Shown here in pieces: positions 26,292 through 35,808 of a DNA stretch of 64,000 bases (positions are counted from its first letter, which is position 1; each line of letters starts with the position of its first letter). The notes beneath the pieces were generated by a model, which was not told the origin of the DNA, did no database searches, and saw only the letters and a program-made list of their open reading frames with translations. This stretch comes from Cysteiniphilum marinum. GTDB taxonomy: Bacteria > Pseudomonadota > Gammaproteobacteria > Francisellales > Francisellaceae. Made by a program: the position numbers and the translations under genes. The DNA is taken from contig NZ_JACYVZ010000002.1 of the NCBI RefSeq assembly GCF_014857925.1, positions 186,001-250,000 on the forward strand, in the 5' to 3' direction.

Positions 26292-28409
26292 TTATTCTTC
26301 TTCAGTTTTATTTGTTTCTATCACTAGCTCGCCATTATCTTTAAATATAGCCGTGATTGCACCATTTTGTGCGGTATTTAATATTTTTATATTTGCAGCT
26401 TGATAATTTTGCACCACTTCACTGTGTGGGTGTTTAAAGCCATCATGCTTACCACTGCTAAAAATCACATATTTTGGACTCACCACTTCAATAAAGTCTT
26501 TAGATGACGAACTTGAGCTACCATGGTGCGGTGCAAGCAAAATCGTTGATGGCAGTAATGTACGATGGTTATTAAGTAGATGACGTTCAGCTGTTTTGTA
26601 AATATCCCCCGTTAACAAAACGGATTGATTATTAAAACTTACCTTTAACACACAAGAACCATTGTTACCTTTAAGGTGATTGACAGTCAGAAATTGAAAC
26701 CTGACACCATGAACTTGCCACTGTAAACCCTCTTGACAAATTTTTGCATCTACTTTGCCTATTTTCTCATTACTAAATACTCTAGTGACTGTAAATTCAT
26801 TAAGCACATGCTCCAAACCACCGCTGTGATCTTTATCTTTGTGGCTGATGATAAGTGTGTCAATATGATTGATACCTTGATGTTTAAGGTAAGGAATAAG
26901 GGTGTGTTTAGCGATAATAAATTTCTTACCATTGCCACCTGCGGTGTCATAGACAACAACGGTTTCTGGCGTTTGAATCACAATTGCCATCCCTTGTCCA
27001 ACATCAAGCACGGTCATTTTAAAAACCACATCTGAAGACAAGCGTTCTTTTTGAAAAACTGGCAGAAAGAGTGCAATACTTAATACACGTAAATACCATG
27101 GCAAAGGAAAAAGTAGCAAAGTTAAGCCAATAACTGCGCCAATAACTGCTAACATTGAGATGCTATGCCAATAAAAGAACAACATCTCAACAGGTAGAAG
27201 GTTAAGCCATAGCACCAAAAACTTAATCAAATAAGCGCTAATAAACCAGAGATTTATACCGAATAATGATAACACTAGGTTAATAAACAAACTCGGCACC
27301 ACTAAAAAGCTCACCCACGGAATTGCAACTAGATTAGCAATAACGCCAACCATACTAAAACCCTGAAACCAGAAAATAGTCAGTGGAATTAATAGAATCA
27401 TTAATAATAATTGAATCAAAAGATAACGCTTAAATTTAGTGAGTGATAATAAGCTGCGATTAATGACAATCAAAAAGAAAACTGCCATAAACGACAGCCA
27501 AAATCCAGGTTCAAATAACGATAAAGGCTGCCATAGCGCGATAATAACGCCTGCCATAAGTAATAAATAAAAGCTATTGATCTTGCGATTAATAAAAAGC
27601 CCAATAGAAAAAACAAGCACCATGATAAAAGCGCGCTCCGTAGGAATCGCAAAACCGGCTAAAAGACTATAACCAAAGGCACTGATAGCAGCAGCAATCA
27701 ACCCTGCCTTTTGCGCTGGCAACCACTGACATAAACGCACTGAGCATGACCATAAAGCTCGTAACAAACAAAAAGCAAATAATGCAATCATACCAATATG
27801 AAGTCCTGATATTGCAATCAAGTGAGATGTACCTGTTTGCTGAAAAAGGCGCTTATCATCAAGCGTAAGTTCATTTTTATTGCCAATTAATAAGGCACTG
27901 GCTAGTGCCCGTAACTGTATGTTTTTAATGGCTTTTTGCAGTATGCGTTCAATCCGATAACGCAAGCGCTCAACAAAATAGCGATAATCTATCCCGCGAA
28001 ATTGTGCTTTTTCAGTTGTATTGACATAACCCACCGCCTTAACTTGCTGACGTTTAAGCCAATTGGCATAGTTAAAAACCCCTGGATTACTAAAGCCTTT
28101 TGCCATTTGCAACTTAGCATGCAAGCGCCAACGCGAACCTGGCGTTAACTGCCATGGCCGTAAATTTTTATTTGGATAAACACTCAAGCGAATCAAACCG
28201 TCCTTTGTCGCAAATAGAAACTTGCTAACCGCCTTATCACGATCAACCAAACTAGCAACAACACCTTCGATCACAATTTTTTTATTTAACTGATTCTCAG
28301 GATACTTCTGCGTATATCCATAAAGCACCCAAAACCCATGCATTGCGATAAGCAATAACAACAGAATGATTAAAGAAAGCCCCAAGTCTCTACGCATAAA
28401 AAAGTTCAA
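26292..28409 (-). CDS. comEC: DNA internalization protein ComEC/Rec2
   Basis: ComEC forms the inner-membrane channel that takes single-stranded DNA into the cytoplasm in natural transformation. The 705 residues show two N-terminal helices and an OB-like periplasmic segment. The Competence domain follows (LIAISGLHIGMIALFAF, then many helices, about 200-460). The C-terminal metallo-beta-lactamase-like domain has LDVGQGMAIVI, SHKDKDHSGGL and APHHGSSSSSSKDF. The C-terminal domain residues look intact. Together with the pilin nearby it suggests competence. Confidence 0.93.
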   Translation of the reverse strand: MNFFMRRDLGLSLIILLLLLIAMHGFWVLYGYTQKYPENQLNKKIVIEGVVASLVDRDKAVSKFLFATKDGLIRLSVYPNKNLRPWQLTPGSRWRLHAKLQMAKGFSNPGVFNYANWLKRQQVKAVGYVNTTEKAQFRGIDYRYFVERLRYRIERILQKAIKNIQLRALASALLIGNKNELTLDDKRLFQQTGTSHLIAISGLHIGMIALFAFCLLRALWSCSVRLCQWLPAQKAGLIAAAISAFGYSLLAGFAIPTERAFIMVLVFSIGLFINRKINSFYLLLMAGVIIALWQPLSLFEPGFWLSFMAVFFLIVINRSLLSLTKFKRYLLIQLLLMILLIPLTIFWFQGFSMVGVIANLVAIPWVSFLVVPSLFINLVLSLFGINLWFISAYLIKFLVLWLNLLPVEMLFFYWHSISMLAVIGAVIGLTLLLFPLPWYLRVLSIALFLPVFQKERLSSDVVFKMTVLDVGQGMAIVIQTPETVVVYDTAGGNGKKFIIAKHTLIPYLKHQGINHIDTLIISHKDKDHSGGLEHVLNEFTVTRVFSNEKIGKVDAKICQEGLQWQVHGVRFQFLTVNHLKGNNGSCVLKVSFNNQSVLLTGDIYKTAERHLLNNHRTLLPSTILLAPHHGSSSSSSKDFIEVVSPKYVIFSSGKHDGFKHPHSEVVQNYQAANIKILNTAQNGAITAIFKDNGELVIETNKTEEE

Positions 28410-28487
28410 ATAACAAACAATGTTCTTAGCATAGTGAAGATATAGCGCTTTTACGAAAAAAGCGTGTTAAATTTTGCTGAATTTTGA

Positions 28488-28515
28488 TTGCAACAATACT
28501 ATCAATATGTAAAAT
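28488..28515 (+). promoter_or_regulatory. Putative promoter of the lysine catabolic operon
   Basis: TTGCAA (28488-28493) and TAAAAT (28510-28515) are separated by 16 bp, about 165 bp upstream of the first gene. The leader between holds a weak 6-bp stem (TATCTT with AAGATA, near 28606-28624). No operator is obvious. Confidence 0.4.
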
Positions 28516-28680
28516 AACTCCATTATTTAGGTATCATTAATAACTATTTCAGCGAAAAGGATGCGCTCAAATGAAACTTATTAACTAAAAAGCATGAAAA
28601 CATGCCTATCTTTAAAATTAAGATAAGCAACGTAAATAAACGAAGTAAAAAAAGTGAAAGAAAGTAAAAGGAGGATTCTA

Positions 28681-29841
28681 ATGATCAATATACTTATATT
28701 TGGCAGTGGTAGAGTAGGTTTACTTACAGGTGCAATGCTTGCATCAAGTGGTGACTATCATGTGCATATTGCTGATATTCAAGCTGATAGAAAGCCTTTA
28801 ACCCTTGGTAAGCACGCTCACAATCTAACGCACTGCGTATTAGACATTATGAAGGAAGACAATGTTAAAGCATATATCAAAGAGCACAACATCACGGCAC
28901 TAGCCGCAGCTTTGCCTTACTTTTTAACCAAAAAAGTAGCTGAAATGGCGAAAGCTTGTGATACTAACTATTTTGATCTAACTGAAGATGTTGAAACAAC
29001 AAAATATGTTGAGATACTTTCACAAAATAGTGACAAAGTTTTTGCCCCGCAATGCGGATTGGCTCCTGGCTTTATAAGTGTTGTTACGAATGATCTTGTT
29101 AAGCTTTTTGATGAAGCTGAAACGGTCAAGATGCGTGTAGGTGCGTTACCTGTTAATATCAGTCATCCACTGCAATATGCACTGACTTGGTCAACCGAAG
29201 GCTTGATAAATGAATATGTCAAGCCATGTGAAGCGATTGAAGATTTCAAAAATGTCACGATCGATCCACTTGATGATCTTGAGACAATTAAAATTGATGG
29301 GCTAACGTATGAAGCATTTAATACCTCAGGCGGTATTGGCTCACTCAAAGACACCTATAAGGGCAAGGTACGTAATATCAACTACAAAAGTGTGCGTTAC
29401 CCAGGACACTGTGAGAAATTACGCTTTCTAATTAACGATCTTAAGCTTAAAGACAAGCAAGCGCTTTTATGTGAGATATTCAACAATGCCATTCCACGCG
29501 TTGAAGACGATGTTGTCTTGGTCTATGTCTCTGTTGAAGGTACAATTAATGGCGTTTATAGTGAACGTCATTTTGCTAAGAAATACCACTCACAAGAAGC
29601 CTTTGGACAACAGTGGAGCGCACTGCAATTAACAACAGCCTGCGGTCTATGTGTCACTATTGACCTTGCATTAAAACAAGCGCATTTTAAAGCAGGTTTT
29701 GCTAAGCAAGAAGATATTACCTTAGCACAAATGATGGATAATCGCTTTGGGCATTACTATCGCTATAATTTTTTGGATAACTGCGCTGACAACCCAAAGC
29801 CTGAGCTTGGTACTAATCCAAGTAAAAGAGAATATATCTAA
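28681..29841 (+). CDS. Lysine 6-dehydrogenase or saccharopine dehydrogenase
   Basis: The 386-residue enzyme has an N-terminal Rossmann motif (ILIFGSGRVG, residues 4-13) and a C-terminal saccharopine-reductase-type domain with FNTSGGIGSL and KSVRYPGHCEK. This length and fold are shared by saccharopine dehydrogenase (Lys9 type) and lysine 6-dehydrogenase. Both yield aminoadipate semialdehyde. Because no lysine-ketoglutarate reductase is nearby, direct oxidation of lysine is attractive but unproven. AAAGGAGG at 28666-28673 fixes the ATG at 28681 rather than the in-frame GTG at 28654. It leads a four-gene operon. Confidence 0.8.
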   Translation: MINILIFGSGRVGLLTGAMLASSGDYHVHIADIQADRKPLTLGKHAHNLTHCVLDIMKEDNVKAYIKEHNITALAAALPYFLTKKVAEMAKACDTNYFDLTEDVETTKYVEILSQNSDKVFAPQCGLAPGFISVVTNDLVKLFDEAETVKMRVGALPVNISHPLQYALTWSTEGLINEYVKPCEAIEDFKNVTIDPLDDLETIKIDGLTYEAFNTSGGIGSLKDTYKGKVRNINYKSVRYPGHCEKLRFLINDLKLKDKQALLCEIFNNAIPRVEDDVVLVYVSVEGTINGVYSERHFAKKYHSQEAFGQQWSALQLTTACGLCVTIDLALKQAHFKAGFAKQEDITLAQMMDNRFGHYYRYNFLDNCADNPKPELGTNPSKREYI

Positions 29842-29873
29842 AGTAATGAGCCAAGAATAAATTGAATGTTAAT

Positions 29874-29915
29874 TACCTCTCACCCTTACAGAGCGATCGC
29901 ACAAGGAAAGAGGTA
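29874..29915. repeat. Decayed family B repeat
   Basis: The block has perfect ends TACCTCT and AGAGGTA. Its 3' half (GAGCGATCGCACAAGG) aligns with GAGCAATCCCGCAAGG of the copy at 48487-48541. It is shorter (42 bp) and lies between the first and second genes of the lysine operon. Confidence 0.5.
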
Positions 29916-29985
29916 CTAGCTAATGCAACTTATTTATACACTATTACTAAATGACCTAAATTAAATCAACGGAGAACATAATACA

Positions 29986-31485
29986 ATGACTTGCATGACA
30001 AGCTACACAGAACAACTAAGCCAATACGCTGCCAAGCACAACACTGGTGAATATATTGAAAGCTTTAACCCTGCCAATAATAAACTATTGGCTAAGGTGC
30101 CAAGCTTAGGTGTTTCACACCTGCAGCAAACAATTAGTGAAGCGCAAGATGCTTTCATTAAGTGGCGCAAGATCCCAGCGCCACAACGCGCAGAACTAGT
30201 ACGTTTAATTGGTGAAGAGCTAAGAAAGCATAAAGACCAATTAGGCAGTCTTGTATCCCTTGAAATGGGTAAATCCAAGCAAGAAGGTGACGGTGAAGTT
30301 CAAGAGATGATTGATATGGCGGATTTTGCCGTTGGTCAAGCACGCATGCTGTATGGCAAATCAATGCATTCAGAGCGCCCAGATCATCGCATGTTTGAAC
30401 AATGGCACCCGCTTGGTGTTGTCGGTGTGATCTCAGCGTATAACTTCCCTGTTGCTGTTTGGTCATGGAATGCCTTTATTGCCGCAATTTGTGGTAATAC
30501 AGTTGTTTGGAATCCATCGCCAAAAACACCACTTTGTGCCTTAGCAATTCAAGAAATTTGTGATCGCGTGACCAAAGCACATAACTTCCCAAATGTTTTT
30601 ACTTCTGTGGTTTCAAAGAGTGTTGATGTTTCTAAAGCACTGGTTGCTGATGAGCGCATAGCACTAATGTCTTTCACAGGTTCAACTGCCGTGGGACGCG
30701 AGGTTGGTGCAAGTGTTGCCAAGCGCTTTGGTAAATCACTGCTTGAATTAGGTGGTAACAATGCCGCAATCATTGATGAGTCTGCTGATTTAAAATTAGC
30801 AATTCCTGCCGTTGTCTTTGGTGCAGTTGGTACAGCGGGTCAACGCTGTACTTCACTCCGTCGTTTACTTGTGCACAAGAGCATCTATCAAGATGTTATT
30901 AAACGCCTACAAAATGCTTACAAGCAAATCACTGTTGGTGATCCACTAGATACTAACAACCTTATGGGCCCTTTGATTGATCAAAATCTTGTTGGGATTT
31001 ATCAAAAAGCAGTTGCTCGCGCTAAAGAGTTAGGTGGTAATATCCTTTTTGGTGGCAATGTGATTAATAAGCCAGGCAACTATGTCGAGCCAACAGTTAT
31101 CGAAGCTCAACCTGACTGGGATATTGTTAACCAAGAAAACTTCTGCCCTATTTTATTTGTGATGCCATTTGATGATATTGAGCACGCAATTAAAATTAAT
31201 AATCAAGTGGATCATGGCTTATCATCTGCCATTTTCACACAACGTATTGACCATTCTGAGCAATTTTTATCATATGCCGGCAGTGATTGTGGTATTGCCA
31301 ATGTCAATATTGGCACATCGGGCGCTGAAATTGGTGGCGCTTTTGGTGGCGAGAAACACACCGGTGGCGGGCGTGAAGCTGGATCTGACGCATGGAAAGC
31401 CTACATGCGTCGTCAAACCGTTACCATGAATTGGAGCAAGGACTTACCCCTTGCACAAGGAATCAAATTTTCACTTACAGAGTAG
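29986..31485 (+). CDS. Aminoadipate-semialdehyde dehydrogenase (ALDH7 family)
   Basis: The 499-residue NAD-dependent aldehyde dehydrogenase has the general base in ELGGNN (E254) and the nucleophile in [12 protein letters not shown] (C288). That last motif is the mark of the ALDH7/antiquitin group, which oxidises 2-aminoadipate-6-semialdehyde to 2-aminoadipate. The operon partners fit that step of lysine breakdown. Two ATGs (29986 and 29995) are possible; GGAG at 29971-29974 is closer to the first. Confidence 0.9.
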   Translation: MTCMTSYTEQLSQYAAKHNTGEYIESFNPANNKLLAKVPSLGVSHLQQTISEAQDAFIKWRKIPAPQRAELVRLIGEELRKHKDQLGSLVSLEMGKSKQEGDGEVQEMIDMADFAVGQARMLYGKSMHSERPDHRMFEQWHPLGVVGVISAYNFPVAVWSWNAFIAAICGNTVVWNPSPKTPLCALAIQEICDRVTKAHNFPNVFTSVVSKSVDVSKALVADERIALMSFTGSTAVGREVGASVAKRFGKSLLELGGNNAAIIDESADLKLAIPAVVFGAVGTAGQRCTSLRRLLVHKSIYQDVIKRLQNAYKQITVGDPLDTNNLMGPLIDQNLVGIYQKAVARAKELGGNILFGGNVINKPGNYVEPTVIEAQPDWDIVNQENFCPILFVMPFDDIEHAIKINNQVDHGLSSAIFTQRIDHSEQFLSYAGSDCGIANVNIGTSGAEIGGAFGGEKHTGGGREAGSDAWKAYMRRQTVTMNWSKDLPLAQGIKFSLTE

Positions 31486-31495
31486 GAGAATAACC

Positions 31496-32299
31496 ATGTC
31501 ACAGATCGCAATTTTAGAAGACTTATGGCAGCAATATATTGAAGCCAATCCTCATGTGCAGAAAATTTATGATCTTTTTTGTGATCATAATGCACAAGTC
31601 ATCAATGACCATATTGCACTACGCACGATTAATGACCCGCGCATTAATCTTGAAGTATTAGCCAAACCTTTTATTGCTGAAGGCTATTTTGAAAATGGTG
31701 ATTATCATTTTGAAGCTAAAAAACTTTACGCTAAGCACTATGAGCAAAAAGATCCAACACAGCCTAAAGTGTTTATCAGCCAATTGTTGCTTGAACAATT
31801 AAGTCCATTTGCACAACAAACCATTAAAGAATGCATTGATCAAATCCCACAAGACTTGCTTGATAATCCTCAAAATCTATTGCTATCAGGAAACTCTTGG
31901 GGCAAACCAAGTCATGAGATTTACCAAAAATTATTAACTGAGTCTGAATATGCGGCATGGTTCTATGTCTTTGGGTTTAGAGCAAATCACTTTACCGTTT
32001 TCATCAATGCATTAGATCAATTTAGCGAAGTCCATGAAGTCAATACTTTCCTTAAAAATCACGGTTTTGATTTAAATAGCTCAGGTGGTGAAGTCAAAGG
32101 AACACCACGCGATTTGCTTGAGCAATCAAGTACTAAATCAGGCATGATTAAGGTTGAGTTTACTGAAGGCGAAAAGGAAATTCCATGCTGCTATTATGAA
32201 TTTGCTAAACGCTACCCAGATCACACAGGTAAACTTTATCAAGGATTTGTGGCAGCTTCTGCTGATAAAATCTTTGAAAGCACTAATGTCAACGCATAA
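31496..32299 (+). CDS. hglS: 2-oxoadipate dioxygenase/decarboxylase (DUF1338, HglS-like)
   Basis: DUF1338 proteins such as HglS of Pseudomonas putida convert 2-oxoadipate to D-2-hydroxyglutarate with Fe(II) and oxygen. This 267-residue protein has the N-terminal NDHIALRTI motif, FRANHFTVF and a later CCYYEFAKRYP. H39, H165 and E235 are therefore the candidate 2-His-1-Glu metal set. It is shorter than P. putida HglS. AGGAG at 31484-31488 sets the ATG at 31496; an upstream in-frame TTG is not used. The gene is 10 bp after ALDH7 and 11 bp before the aminotransferase. Confidence 0.82.
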   Translation: MSQIAILEDLWQQYIEANPHVQKIYDLFCDHNAQVINDHIALRTINDPRINLEVLAKPFIAEGYFENGDYHFEAKKLYAKHYEQKDPTQPKVFISQLLLEQLSPFAQQTIKECIDQIPQDLLDNPQNLLLSGNSWGKPSHEIYQKLLTESEYAAWFYVFGFRANHFTVFINALDQFSEVHEVNTFLKNHGFDLNSSGGEVKGTPRDLLEQSSTKSGMIKVEFTEGEKEIPCCYYEFAKRYPDHTGKLYQGFVAASADKIFESTNVNA

Positions 32300-32310
32300 T
32301 CGAGGTTATG

Positions 32311-33588
32311 ATGAATAACGAATCATTATGGCAGCTGCGTGAAAGCGAAGTTCCTCAGGCACTTGGTAATAATACCAAGCTATGTGTTAAAAAGGCACAA
32401 GGTGCGACCTTAACAGATGTTGAGGGTAAGATTTATATCGACTTTGCCGCAGGTATTGGTGCTATGAACGTTGGGCACAATCATCCGAAAATCGTTGAAG
32501 CGATCACCAAGCAAGCACATGAATTTATCCAGCCATGCTTTCATGTGATGATTCATGCGCCTTACGTAAAGCTTGCACAAGCCTTAAATACCTCAACGCC
32601 TAGTGACTTTGCAAAGCAAACGATGCTTTGCAATAGTGGTGCTGAAGCAGTTGAAAATGCGATTAAAATCGCGCGCTTCTCCACAAAACGCCAAGCCGTG
32701 CTTTGCTTTGATGGCGCTTTTCATGGTCGCACGTTTATGAGCATGTCTTTAACTGCTAAAGTCAAACCTTATAAACAAGGATTTGGTGAGCTTTTTAATA
32801 ACATCTATCGTCTGCCCTACCCTGATACACATTGTAATCTTAGTCACTTTAAATCATTGATCAATGATTTAATCGTGAATCAAGTTGCGTTAGAGGATAT
32901 TGCTGCAATCATTATCGAACCTGAGCTTGGCGAGGGTGGATTTATTCCGGCAAGTATTGAAGCTATGCAATATTTGCGTCACCTTTGCGATGAGCATGGT
33001 ATTGTAATGATTGCTGATGAAATCCAAAGTGGCTTTTGCCGCACGGGTAAGCTTTTTGCGATGGAACATTATCATTGCGCACCCGATATTTTAGTGATGG
33101 GTAAATCACTGGCTTCAGGCTTACCATTAAGTGCACTAACCATTAAAAAATCTCTGCTTAAAGATATGCCCACGGCATCCTTGGGTGGTACTAATTCAGG
33201 TAACCCTATTGCTTGTGCCGCAGCGCTTGCTTCTCTTGAAATATTTAAAGAAGAAAATCTTGCTGATCAAGCTATGCATCTTGGCCAAGTATTACGCGAC
33301 TTTTTCAATAAGCATAAAAAAACCTGTGAGTTTATTGGTGATATCAGAGGGCTTGGCGCGATGATTGGTATTGAGTTTATTGATCATAACAATCAACCCA
33401 ACCCAATGATGCTCAAGCGCTTTATTGATCAGTCATTACATCATGGATTGATTTTATTAAGCTCAGGCAGTCACAAGCATGTTTTACGGCTATTGTGTCC
33501 TTTGAACATTAGTAAGCATGAACTAACAGAAGCACTTAACATTATGAGCAAAGTGTTCAATGAACTACGTTTAGTGACGCAAGTTTAA
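32311..33588 (+). CDS. Class III aminotransferase, probably 2-aminoadipate aminotransferase
   Basis: This 425-residue PLP enzyme is of the GabT/ornithine aminotransferase type. It has NSGAEAVENAIKIAR, AFHGRTFMSMSLT, IADEIQSGFCRTG and the Schiff-base Lys265 in VMGKSLASGLP. By sequence alone it would be called 4-aminobutyrate aminotransferase. Within this operon the missing step is 2-aminoadipate to 2-oxoadipate, so that role is inferred. It could also act on lysine itself. The second of two ATGs (32308, 32311) is better spaced from GAGG at 32302-32305. Confidence 0.85.
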   Translation: MNNESLWQLRESEVPQALGNNTKLCVKKAQGATLTDVEGKIYIDFAAGIGAMNVGHNHPKIVEAITKQAHEFIQPCFHVMIHAPYVKLAQALNTSTPSDFAKQTMLCNSGAEAVENAIKIARFSTKRQAVLCFDGAFHGRTFMSMSLTAKVKPYKQGFGELFNNIYRLPYPDTHCNLSHFKSLINDLIVNQVALEDIAAIIIEPELGEGGFIPASIEAMQYLRHLCDEHGIVMIADEIQSGFCRTGKLFAMEHYHCAPDILVMGKSLASGLPLSALTIKKSLLKDMPTASLGGTNSGNPIACAAALASLEIFKEENLADQAMHLGQVLRDFFNKHKKTCEFIGDIRGLGAMIGIEFIDHNNQPNPMMLKRFIDQSLHHGLILLSSGSHKHVLRLLCPLNISKHELTEALNIMSKVFNELRLVTQV

Positions 33589-33670
33589 ACAGCAATGATC
33601 AACAATAAGACAGCGTCTAATCTTAAAGCCAAAAAAGCGAAATATTTTTTAATTTATCCTTAGTTTGACA

Positions 33671-33759
33671 TTGACAGGGATTCTGCAAAGCACTATCATG
33701 CATCTCGTTTTCACGGATAGGTGCGACATGGGTGCGATAAACTAATTAAGCGCTATCAT
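33671..33759 (+). promoter_or_regulatory. Promoter of the tRNA-Arg/tRNA-Gly pair with duplicated -10 region
   Basis: TTGACA (33671-33676) and TATCAT (33694-33699) are 17 bp apart, a strong promoter. About 60 bp later the block CTATCATGCACCTCGTT repeats the -10 and discriminator (TATCAT at 33754-33759) just 24 bp before the first tRNA, but without a good -35. Two starts are possible. Confidence 0.65.
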
Positions 33760-33782
33760 GCACCTCGTTGAAAACTCAATAC

Positions 33783-33859
33783 GCACCCGTAGCTCAGCTG
33801 GATAGAGTACCTGGCTACGAACCAGGCGGTCGGAGGTTCGAATCCTTCCGGGTGCGCCA
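33783..33859 (+). tRNA. tRNA-Arg (anticodon ACG)
   Basis: A 77-nt cloverleaf with acceptor GCACCCG/CGGGTGC, encoded CCA, and anticodon stem CCTGG/CCAGG around CTACGAA. The anticodon ACG is expected to be edited to ICG by TadA and to read CGU, CGC and CGA. It is followed 7 bp later by tRNA-Gly. Confidence 0.97.
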
Positions 33860-33866
33860 TATTCAA

Positions 33867-33941
33867 GCGGGAATAGCTCAGTGGTAGAGCACAACCTTGC
33901 CAAGGTTGGGGTCGCGAGTTCGAACCTCGTTTCCCGCTCCA
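33867..33941 (+). tRNA. tRNA-Gly (anticodon GCC)
   Basis: A 75-nt cloverleaf with acceptor GCGGGAA/TTCCCGC, encoded CCA, and anticodon stem CAACC/GGTTG with loop TTGCCAA. It reads GGC and GGU and shares the transcript with tRNA-Arg. Confidence 0.97.
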
Positions 33942-34060
33942 ATCGAGTACAAAAAATAATTTTATCTCCTAAATATTTGCTTTTTAAAAATTATCAACTA
34001 GCTTTCTAATTAAGCAAAACTTATACGCCCCGCATTCAGCATCTATGAGTGGAGATAATT

Positions 34061-35743
34061 ATGGATAATAAAGCGAAGAATAAACTAACTCGATCAATCA
34101 AACTATTGCCAATGGCAGTTGCAGCATTAGTTATAACTGGTTGTAGCATCACACCAAAAGCAATTGATCATGAAACACAATTGAATAATACCTATAAAGG
34201 TTTACATGATGCGCTCAATGCACAGCAGCCGATCAATCATAAGATCACATTATCTGAAGCCATTGCGCGCACATTGAAATATAACCTTGATCACAAAGTG
34301 CAACAAGCACAATTAATGCTTGAATCAGGCAATTTAAAAGCAGCCTATATGGAAATGCTGCCAGCGCTTAATGCCAGTGTTGATTATAGCTTTAGAAATA
34401 ATGACCTAATCCAAAACTTAGTTAATTCAGATGGACAGGTGGTTTCAGGCGAGCAAAGTTTCACTCCACGTGAGGTGATTAATCAATCATATGGTCTGCA
34501 ATGGAGCTTGTTAGACCTTGGTTTAAGCTACACTAGAGCGCAGCAACAAGCCAATCGTGTTATGATTGCCGAAGAAGAGCGTCGTAAAATCACTCAACAA
34601 CTTATTCAAGAAGTTGTATCAGCATACTGGAAAGCATGGACAGCACAAACGATGATCTCTGAAGTAAACCGCTTTAAAGAAAAGGCTGAGTTAGCACTCA
34701 AACGCTCTAAAGAAGCCGCAAGTAGCAAAGCAAATACGCCACAGATTGAGCTTGATTATCAACAAGTACTTATTAAAGCCATTCGTAAAATCAATCAATT
34801 AAATGCGCAAATTGCCGATGCAAAAGCAACCTTAGCACGGTTAATGAATGCCTCTTTGGATAGTAAATTTGAGCTAACCAATCCAGGCACGGATCTCGCA
34901 CAATTACCAGACATTAATCCACAGTTTGCAAAAATGGATACCTTGGCATTGATTTATCGCCCTGAACTACGTCAAGCATCATATCAAGCAGAGATTGCCC
35001 GAAAAGGCATTCAAGCAGCGATTATTAATATGTTGCCTGGCATTGATTTTAACTTTGGTTATAACGCCACCAATAATGAATTTATGAAAAACCAATATTG
35101 GTTAGGTGGCAATATTGGTGCTTCTTTGAATTTGATTCAAACGGTATTAACAGGCCCTTACGCCATTAACCTTGCCAATGAAACGCATAGTTTTGAGCAG
35201 CTAAAACAAATCGCAACAACAATTACCGTATTAACACAAGTGCGTGTTGCCTATACCAACTATTTATTATGGCAGGAAGATGCGCACTATGCAGTACAAG
35301 AAGCCAAAGTATCCATGTCATTATTTGAACATGCTGAAAAGCTTGAAAAAGCCAATCAAGGTAATGAACAAATCACTATTCGCCGCGGTATTGAAGCGAT
35401 TTCTGCACAGTTTGATAAGGATGTCACCTTAGCGCGCGCGCATGAGGCACTGTCTAAACTCTATCAATCGATCGGTTTAGATATTATGCCAGCTGAGGCA
35501 CGCAATATGCCATTAGCTGAGCTTGAGAAGAAAGTATCAACCGTACTCAAAGCACAAAGCCAAGGTGAATTTAATCGTGAGATTAATAAAGCATATGATG
35601 ATATTAAGCCAACTTTAGATAAGATCAAGGCACAAATGCTCGCCGAAGAAAAAGAAAAAACAGTCAACAACAAGGCGAGTAAAACCACTACTTCACCTGC
35701 ATCAAGCACATCACCAAACACAGCAAAAGAAAATACAAAATAA
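34061..35743 (+). CDS. TolC-family outer-membrane efflux lipoprotein
   Basis: The 560-residue protein starts with a lipoprotein signal ending in VITGC (lipobox). It continues with the two OEP repeats of the TolC fold, for example LSEAIARTLKYN at the start of the first helix pair and repeated long coiled-coil helices. The OEP domain ends around residue 490. The last 70 residues are Lys/Thr/Ser-rich and probably disordered, a longer tail than usual. No RND, ABC or membrane-fusion partner is adjacent, so its pump is unknown. GGAG at 34050-34053 favours the ATG at 34061 over the GTG at 34049. Confidence 0.85.
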   Translation: MDNKAKNKLTRSIKLLPMAVAALVITGCSITPKAIDHETQLNNTYKGLHDALNAQQPINHKITLSEAIARTLKYNLDHKVQQAQLMLESGNLKAAYMEMLPALNASVDYSFRNNDLIQNLVNSDGQVVSGEQSFTPREVINQSYGLQWSLLDLGLSYTRAQQQANRVMIAEEERRKITQQLIQEVVSAYWKAWTAQTMISEVNRFKEKAELALKRSKEAASSKANTPQIELDYQQVLIKAIRKINQLNAQIADAKATLARLMNASLDSKFELTNPGTDLAQLPDINPQFAKMDTLALIYRPELRQASYQAEIARKGIQAAIINMLPGIDFNFGYNATNNEFMKNQYWLGGNIGASLNLIQTVLTGPYAINLANETHSFEQLKQIATTITVLTQVRVAYTNYLLWQEDAHYAVQEAKVSMSLFEHAEKLEKANQGNEQITIRRGIEAISAQFDKDVTLARAHEALSKLYQSIGLDIMPAEARNMPLAELEKKVSTVLKAQSQGEFNREINKAYDDIKPTLDKIKAQMLAEEKEKTVNNKASKTTTSPASSTSPNTAKENTK

Positions 35744-35808
35744 GCTTTCGCTATAAGCGCTTGAAATAGCTAAAGCTCATTGCTATCTTTCTAGCATTGT
35801 CATAAGAA

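Noticed and set aside
31451-31495. TTG-started extension of the DUF1338 gene
   Set aside because: The ATG at 31496 has AGGAG at ideal spacing, and the extension overlaps the ALDH7 end in another frame.
33742-33942. 66-codon minus-strand open frame over the tRNA pair
   Set aside because: It is the antisense of tRNA-Arg and tRNA-Gly. Such tRNA-derived proteins are a known annotation error.
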